From contig OX246746.1 in NCBI GenBank assembly GCA_945910005.1, forward strand, positions 19,808,616-19,872,615: 64,000 nucleotides of DNA, read 5' to 3'. This document shows, in pieces, positions 56,142-64,000 of the stretch. Both the position numbers and the translations under genes were made by a program. Within the stretch, counting starts at the first letter, position 1. Each line of letters starts with the position of its first letter. The notes under the pieces are model-generated. The model was given only the letters and a program-made list of their open reading frames with translations, was not told the origin of the DNA and did no database searches. This stretch comes from Isoperla grammatica (Eukaryota > Arthropoda > Insecta > Plecoptera > Perlodidae).

Positions 56142-56724
56142 TACTGACTGACTGGCTGACTGACTGACTGACTGACTGACTGACTGACTGACTGACTGAC
56201 TGACTGACTGACTGACTGACTGACTGACTGACTGACTGACTGACTGACTGAAGGACTGACTGACTGACTGACTGACTGACTGACTGACTGACTGACTGAC
56301 TGACTGACTGACTGACTGACTGACTGACTGACTGAAAGACTGACTGACTGACTGACTGACTGACTGACTGACTGACTGACTGACTGACTGACTGACTGAC
56401 TGAAAGACTGACTGACTGACTGACTGACTGACTGACTGACTGACTGACTGACTGACTGACTGACTGACTGACTGACTGACTGACTGACTGACTGACTGAC
56501 TGACTGACTGACTGACTGACTGACTGACTGACTGACTGACTGACTGACTGACTGACTGACTGACTGACTGACTGACTGACTGATCGACTGATCGACTGAC
56601 TGACTGACTGACTGACTGACTGACTGACTGACTGACTGACTGACTGACTGACTGACTGACTGACTGACTGACTGACTGACTGACTGACTGACTGACTGAC
56701 TGACTGACTGACTGACTGACTGGC
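56142..56724. repeat. 580-bp CTGA microsatellite
   Basis: About 145 CTGA units with a few variants (CTGAAAGA, CTGATCGA). The long minus-strand open frame is a SVSQ-type artefact. Confidence 0.97.
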
Positions 56725-56940
56725 TCAACATCTATTTACACTGGCCAATTAAGTAAAACAAAATTACGTGTTTGTGTACAAGAATGGGGTCTCGAACTTA
56801 GTCGTTTCTCTACATATTAATTTCATCTCAGTGCTCATACTCTGGACTATATGCAGCATGAATTCCAATCTGCCTCCACCATACTCTTTTCAGGTCACTT
56901 GCCCATAAGAAAAATTATTTTCGAAGGGAACCTTATTGTG

Positions 56941-57100
56941 GTATTTGGAATAGTTGGGAAGAAATTACTGTTAGTATGATTCAATCCCAGGATTCACCTT
57001 GTGACTGAAGAAAACCTCGGGAAAAACCTTCAGTCAGGATCCAGGTATCGAAAAGTGACCTCCCGAATTACAGCCACGCACTGAGCTATCTACATCGGTT
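56941..57100 (-). mobile_element. tRNA-derived SINE, copy E (truncated at 3' end)
   Basis: Shares GGAATAGTTGGGAAG, AAAACCTCGGGAAAAACCTT, CAGTCAGGAT and the complement of the A-box (ACTGAGCTATC). The B-box is eroded. Confidence 0.75.
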
Positions 57101-58669
57101 GCCCTTCAGTATCGGTTCCTTACAATAGTTACTATGGTCCCTACATTCTCCGGCAACACCACATCCGGTAACACCAAATCTCGGATGCCCGTAATTTTTT
57201 CTGATCCATATACGCGCACATACACACATTACATATTAAAAGTAAAAATGTAGTAAATTGTATTTATTTGTAGTTTTTTAAGAGGTCGTGCATGTGCGTG
57301 TGCCGTGTGCGTATGCGTGCCCATATCCTTAGCACGGCATTCCTATTGGTTTTGGCCGCTAAGGCTGAAAATTACCATTTTAATTAATTTAAATTGAACC
57401 GAAACTGAAAACATGGCAACAAATCCCTACAAAAAGTGGAATTCAGTAATTGGGCGTGACTCCAGTCAACCATTGTAAATGATGGCATGTGATTAGCGTG
57501 GATCGAGTCCCACTGACCACTGGCCTTCAGATGGGCACTCATACTCTCCAATTGATATTCAAGTGCTCACGAAGAGGAGAGAGGATTTTATTGCGGCAAG
57601 AAGCTGCGTAATATCCCTTCAATGTACTCCACGGAATTCATATTAAATATTGTATAGCTGAGAAATTCATTTGTAAGCAACAACGCCGCTGACGACTGAC
57701 GAGACGTTCCCAGACTTGTGGGGCTTGGGGGACAGTTTGGACTCCTTCGAATTCGTTAATTATGCTAAGTAACGAGAAAGGAATGAAGTTCTGGCCCATG
57801 AGAAAACTTCTTCAAGCTGCGTCGCCGATTTTTCATTGCGGATGAGTTTGTCCTCTACCCCCCCTCCCTCCCGCTACCTGGCTGAATGATTGTGTAGGTG
57901 CTAGATCTTCAAGTGCCTATTAGGCCTAAATACAGACTACCCGTGCAAAGTGACTTCAATATAGGGTACGTCCCGGAAAACCGGGATTGAATTTCTACCC
58001 CTAGTTCCGGTGTCTCGAAGAAAGCTTTCGGGAAGCCAGTTATCCCGGATTTGTGTGAAAACGTAAAATTACTAAAATTTCCTATATATGGTAAGAATAC
58101 ATATTTATTTTCAGTTAACGATGGCGCTCGCTAAGCTCTAACTAAAGGCTTTGAGCACTAGCGCCGTTCTCTTTGATAACAGTCTTACCTCGTGCTGAGT
58201 ATGCTATAATTCTTGAACAAGGGTTGCGATTGCGAGGGGGTGAAGTACCCCCCCCCCCCTTTTGTTGCTGCTATGTTGCGACCTGTGCAATCCTTCTCTA
58301 CCCACGCATAGTATTGTTTGGTTGTTTGTTAGTCGAACTCTACTTGGGTCACTGTTTACTTGTGTTTTGTGAATGGTGATTTTGTGTAAAGCCACCAAAA
58401 CTCTCTAAAAAATACCTCTATATACTCTAATAAAAAAATTACCTGCGGAGCAATTTACTCGGGCCCCTTAACCCGCCCCCCACAATCTATCGGCTCTTCA
58501 ACTATATACTAACTTGTGTTGATATTTATTTATCCCGGATTTTCTTTTCAGAAAAATGGTCACCATGGCAGTGAAATGTCAACATGCAAACACCACAAGA
58601 CTATAATATAGTCTTGTGGTCAGTCATATTATTATCAGTCAGTCATATTATGACTGTATAGAGCCAAAA
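57101..58669. other. intergenic, nothing recognised
   Basis: Poly-C near 58249 and a perfect palindrome ACCACAAGACTATA/TATAGTCTTGTGGT at 58592-58620. No gene recognised. Confidence 0.45.
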
Positions 58670-58950
58670 GTAATAATAATAATAATTTTTGTAGGAATAC
58701 CCGTTCTAGGGTGCACACCAGCTTTACCTGATGTGCCCCTCTTCAGGTGACTAACTAGGTTATTAGGGTGTTTGGATAGTTGGGAAGGATTGTCCGAGGG
58801 CTGATAGTAGGACTCAATCCCAGCATTCGCTTTTACGACTGAGGAAAACCTCGGAAAAAACCTTCAGTCAGGACTGCCGGTGGCCGGAATCGAACCGGCG
58901 ACCTCCCGAATTAGAGTCTCGCGTCTTACCGCTGAGCCACCTCTATCGGT
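58670..58950 (-). mobile_element. tRNA-derived SINE, copy F (full length)
   Basis: On the minus strand: GATAGAGGTGGCTCAGCGGT, B-box GGTTCGATTCCGG, the shared body, the 3' GGTGTGCACCCTAGAACGGG region and an ATTATT tail. It is the best-preserved copy with copy C. Confidence 0.9.
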
Positions 58951-59420
58951 AAGAGCCAGAAGTAGGACATTGATCAGTATTGCCCGATTGATGTGTGTCT
59001 GTGTGTGCCCCAGTGTTTCAGTAGCCAGGGGCGGATCATGGCTGACTGAGAACGCAACCGCTGGAGGCATTTCGTTTTTTCTAACCCGTTTAATTATCAA
59101 CAAAAACGAGTTTTAGAAAAAAAATGTTTTAACACTTGACGGAATTGATGTACCCCTTATTTAAATTAAATCTAAGAGGAATCTGGTCACTTTGTTGCCA
59201 CCTGAAGCAAGAATGAAATCAAAAGTATTAGAAAGTGAAATGTGAAAATGGCCGCACAACAATGCATGGATATGCGCCCATGTTTTTGTGTTTGGAGTCA
59301 AGTAAGAGGGCGGCATAATAAAGCCATAGCAATATCATCACCTGCATTATAGGCAATAAATAGGTTTGGATCGTGAATACATTTTCCGAACACTACAAAG
59401 ATGATTCATTCACAAATAAA

Positions 59421-59593
<173 letters not shown>

Positions 59594-60034
59594 TCTTATT
59601 TTCATAATAGTAATTATGAAAATTTGATTGTTTTCTTTATTTTCTAAACTACATGGTGACAAGGAGGGTTAGAGGATCCTCGGGAAGCCAGTCTTCCCCT
59701 CCCCCCTCCCCCCTCCCACCCACAACACCCTTCTCGGCGGCAGCGAAGCGGCGTGATGACAAATATAGCAGCATGTTTTTAGGGCGGTCATTTTTTTATT
59801 GCATTTCTTCTTTCGATGATAGTTTGTTTTTAGGAAACGTGGGCTGAGCACATACGAAGAAGTTCATTGACAAACGAATGGAATGCACAGTGCACACAAG
59901 ACACGAACGTTTCCCGGAGAAAAGTGCCCGACTGAGTGTTGAGAAGACTAAGGCGGCAACTTGAAACCTCTTCTGTGGTCTGGTAGTGATGCCGCACTTA
60001 CTACCGCACGCTAACCAGTGGTGTCCAAATAGAC

Positions 60035-60290
<256 letters not shown>

Positions 60291-61459
60291 CTTGTAACTA
60301 TGATAATAATAATTATTATTTTTAAAATCATCATTGTTATTACAATTATTTCTTGTTTTACGACGTACTCTATATAGGTTACATGACGCCAGCCGACACA
60401 CATCCCGGGAGTCGCCATTAGGGGAAAAGTAACAATAACAACGTTAGAAGCCCAAAATAATCACCACCATTGAACAGTTTTCTATGTTATGAAATACTGC
60501 GTACACACTTTGTTTACATAATTTTGAATAGTTTCCATTTTTTATAGAGGCCTGTACTTTTTCTGTGAAATCTCTCCACTTTACTCAAACTCAAATTAGT
60601 AATCTATTGTCTGTATAGTTAACATTTTTTCGAGATTATTTTTATTAAGGGTCGTGCACAATATCATTAATCTAATTTTATTCTAGCAACATAGAATATG
60701 AAAATAACCCACCAATAATAACATTATGTAACGAATTATCTAAACGGTAAGTTCCCTTGTTGGTTTTCCGGGGGGCGGCGGGAGGGGGGGGGGGGGGGGG
60801 AGGGGGGGTACGTTTGGCTCGGTGATGTAACACACAGGCAGTGGTCTCTATTGTGTATGTTATGGTTTATGGTGGGTGCGGCAGGTTAGGTTAGGCTCTA
60901 GCCTAGGCCTAGGCCTAGGCCTAGAAGCAGTGGACGCTCGCTCTATTTGAAGCAAGGCTGGCTCTCTATGCACGCGTGATGATATGATGGTCTTCGCAAG
61001 CAGCATTCTCCTTCGGCTGCTGACAGGTTCCAAATTATTTCCAAGGCCGACTACATGTTCTTCCCACACAGCGGCGCACAGCCTTGTTATGTTCTCGTCT
61101 ACCTTTTTGGCGAGACCAATGGACTCAACTTCCGGTTAACATCAGCGATCGCGCGAGCCCTCATCTCATATCGAGTGGATTTGCATCTCTGGCTAATCCT
61201 CAATCCTCCGCTGCAGCTTTGATTGGTTATGAGAGAGAGAGTCTGTGACCTGAGCGGCCTAGGCTGAGATTTACTCCAATCTTTGGTTGGTTCAGTTTTT
61301 GAACAGGGTAGCACCGATAGCGGTGAAGAAGGTTCCCTACTTTTGGATGCCTTTCCTCCAGGCTCCAGCCAGCCCACTCTTGGTATAAAAAAAAAAAAAA
61401 AAATGCACAGTTTACTCGGTAGAAAAACGACCAATATTTAAGCAATTTGATACTATGAA

Positions 61460-61925
61460 ATGCGTAGGTGAACACCAAACTATAACCTTGGAAATAGCTT
61501 AGTTGTTTAGTGTTTCTATAAAACACGTGGCGATTTATTTTCACTCTCACAACACGAATTAAGCAAACATTACTGGGCAGTACTCTAGAAGGCGTAGATT
61601 GGCACCAGAATAACCTTGGAGTTAGCTCGTTTGTGTAATGTGCCTATAGAACCCGTGTAACCTACATCTATGTACAATGGAGCGATACAAATGTAAACAT
61701 TACTGGACAGTTACTCTAGATCTAGAAGGCGTAGATTGGCACCAGGATAACCTTGAAGTATCTGTGAAATGTGCCAATAGAACACTTTGTATAGCCTAGC
61801 CCTACGTACAATGGAACGATACAAATGGAAACATTACACTAGCTGGATGGTAACTATACATCTATACTCTAGAAGAAGGCGTAGGTCTAGATTGGCACTA
61901 AGATATCCTTGAAGATGCAACATTT
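61460..61925. repeat. four-copy diverged tandem repeat (~110-140 bp)
   Basis: The units share AAACATTAC, CTCTAGAAGGCGTAGATTGG, CACCA and ATAACCTTG in order. The first unit is the most diverged. Confidence 0.75.
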
Positions 61926-61929
61926 TCCT

Positions 61930-63840
61930 ATGGCCGACTGTATCCATTGTTTAAGCCCCCCTCCCCCTCCCCTTCTAGTAATCAAATGAATTAGTATTAG
62001 AGCTTATTTCAATTTTGTAGGGGCAACTCACTTCCTGCCCACCACCTTTAAACCGTCATCAGCTTGTTCATTTATTATTTCTTTATTTTCTATTGTTGAT
62101 TTTGTTGTATTGATATTTATGTTTATTTAGTGTTTATAGTTAGGTTCATAACCTCATGATTAATGCTCACATGGTGGATGACGATTAGTATAACTTATTT
62201 ATCTCAATACTGATAGCAAACCACAATCAACCGTTTAAATTATAATAAAACTTACTCGCTAACTCACTTATCATTTTACGTTATGATTAGATTAGATTTG
62301 TTTGGATTTAAGTGGAATTTTCTAGTAGGGTAGCCCCTGCAACCTCCGGAGGCGAAAATCGTGTGACCTTTTCTATATCGGTACAAGTGCACGCAGAAAA
62401 ACAAATGGCGAGATATTACATTTTCCTTCAGAATTTTGTCTTAGTACCAAATTACAATTATGACTAGGGTGTCTCTGGAGCTTGTGTAAGTTTGGAAGGG
62501 TGTGGGGGGGGGGGGCGCATTGCTGGGTGTACAAACAAATGATAGGAGAGGTAGTTCTTCACACAGTACAGTTTTACAAATATAAAATAGGTGCGAAAAT
62601 GCTTCGTCGCGTTGCACTAATAAATCCGAACACTACTCATAATAGTAGAGACTACAAGCAAGCAGAGATGAGATGAATGATTCAAACATTGGCACTCAAC
62701 TAAAAACCGAAACTATCCCGCCAATCAATGGCCCTGTAAGAACTTTGGGAGTGGTTGCGACTCTGCCGAGCATTCATTGTTCCGTAGCCTTACGTCGTGG
62801 CCTTCACAAGCACAACTTTTGGCTTTTAAACCACGCGAAGCGTCCGCGGCCGTGCCCACAGAGGCACGTGTCTCCAATTCACATATGCAATTCACCTCAT
62901 GTATTGAAAATCGAAAATACTTGGCACACGCGCCCCGAGTTTGATTAGCACACTTTTGACGTAGCCTGTACCCATATGGTTTCGCCATGCGCTAGCGGCT
63001 GCCTGCTTTGGTTGCATAAGAGGATATATACTGGGGTTTAGGAGGACATTTAGCTGGCGGTGGTGCAAAAAGTAAAACGAAAATTATTCAAAAAAAGGGA
63101 TCAGCGAGCATGTTTGTAGGCTTCAGTTGATGATCAGGGTTCAGGGTTGCCTAGTAACAATAAGCTTGGCTTTAAATTTTACTGAAAAAATTGAACAGTG
63201 CTGAAAAAATTGCCCCTTGGTGAGCGGATAGGGAATAGACAGACCTCCTAGGCTGGCAGCGCACATGTGTCACTTAACAGCCGCAGCCTCGTACCAACTA
63301 TGAGGCCGCGTTAGCCCATGCGTTAGCCCGCAATAACTCAGTTTTTTAATACAACTTATTTTTATTTTCTTTGGGGGATTTACAAATCGCGCGTGCGTTA
63401 ATCAACTTCTCTGCTGAAGCTTGTGACGAAACCTACGAGTGTTACTTACTTATGAATGAAGTGTTTCCAAATCAAATAGACTATACTACACCATAGAATT
63501 GTTGAGCCATAATTCTCGAAATAGTATTATTCCATCATAAAAAAACTGATTATATATTCCTGGTCTAACTGTAATAATGTGTAATTGGTATAATTTGTAA
63601 AAATGAGTTATTTGGATCAAAATATAAGTGGTTGTATTGCATATTGATTATTAATTCTTCAAAATCACGTTGCATTATTTCAGTTTTATCTTTACTCAAT
63701 TTACGGTGTAGTTCTTCATAAATCGGAACCAGATTTGGGAATCAATATCAATAATAAAAATAACGCCACTCATCTTATTAATTTAAATAAAATACTGAAC
63801 CAAATAGTAATGTACAAATGCAACCATGTAATCTTGATTC
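61930..63840. other. intergenic, possible promoter-like GC-richer patch
   Basis: Mostly AT-rich. 62700-63060 is CpG-richer with CCAAT words (62729 region) and a TATATA at 63021-63030, followed by no clear open frame. A poly-G tract lies at 62504. No gene assigned. Confidence 0.35.
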
Positions 63841-64000
63841 TAGGTCCGCCAATAATCCAAGGGTTGTTGTCCTATCAGTGTGCGCTCAATGCGCATGCGC
63901 AACCGTGATACTGATAGCGTTAGCAAGAACAGTGGTCGCCCAGCTACACTTGAAACAAAGACAAAGACACCAACACGTGCCACGTGGCATGCAGTGGTTT
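63840..64000. promoter_or_regulatory. candidate promoter or enhancer at window edge
   Basis: A perfect NRF1-type palindrome TGCGCATGCGCA at 63889-63900, a CCAAT word at 63848 and two CACGTG E-boxes near 63974-63987. Such clusters are common at housekeeping promoters, but no transcript start can be shown; the gene would lie beyond the window. Confidence 0.35.

Noticed and set aside
56141..56731. 196-codon minus-strand frame of SVSQ repeats
   Set aside because: Pure translation of the CTGA microsatellite; four-base units read in three-base codons give a four-residue repeat.
58870..58950. tRNA gene on the minus strand
   Set aside because: A- and B-boxes are present but the sequence continues into a shared SINE body, and several copies occur; I could not fold a clean cloverleaf.

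Overview
This is a eukaryotic, AT-rich, intron- and repeat-rich window. The only complete coding signal is the 3' three-quarters of one gene that matches the arthropod mechanotransduction channel NompC (TRPN1). Near-identity to the fly protein in blocks such as the ankyrin repeats, the pre-S1 region and the C-terminal tail points to an arthropod. I cannot name the species. Kilobase introns, long ATT/TTC/CTGA microsatellites, tRNA-derived and 5S-rRNA-derived SINEs and many poly-G tracts fit a large, transposon-laden arthropod genome.

Layout. 1-2736 is intron of nompC; the first exons (start codon and about five ankyrin repeats) lie outside the window. 2737-25661 (+) holds 15 coding exons that join in frame (4,440 nt, 1,479 codons plus stop): 24 ankyrin repeats, linker, six transmembrane segments, pore, TRP domain and C-terminal tail. 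Several exons are too short to stand out as open frames and were placed by splice sites, phase and homology: 7798-7891, 19109-19282, 23605-23730, 25444-25661. The introns are packed with small transposons: hAT-like elements with perfect 8-bp target duplications, TTAA-flanked elements, 5S-derived and tRNA-derived SINEs, hairpins and a foldback element.

The most striking feature is at the last exon. The intron before it ends in about 21 tandem copies of a 52-53 bp unit that consists of the 3' splice site plus the first ~30 nt of that same exon. The gene therefore carries an array of at least 18 decoy splice acceptors, most leading to a stop within a few codons.

25662-64000 is gene-poor. It contains an almost intact APE-type non-LTR retrotransposon ORF (35713-38739), head-to-head tRNA SINEs, two more copies of the foldback family with 16-bp tandem arrays, a 1.6-kb 74-bp minisatellite with higher-order structure (49.75-51.35 kb), a 580-bp CTGA microsatellite, several ATT microsatellites and dispersed repeat pairs. 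Weak hints of other genes are a possible short membrane-protein first exon at 48389-48498 and promoter-like sequence (perfect NRF1-type palindrome, E-boxes) at the right edge.
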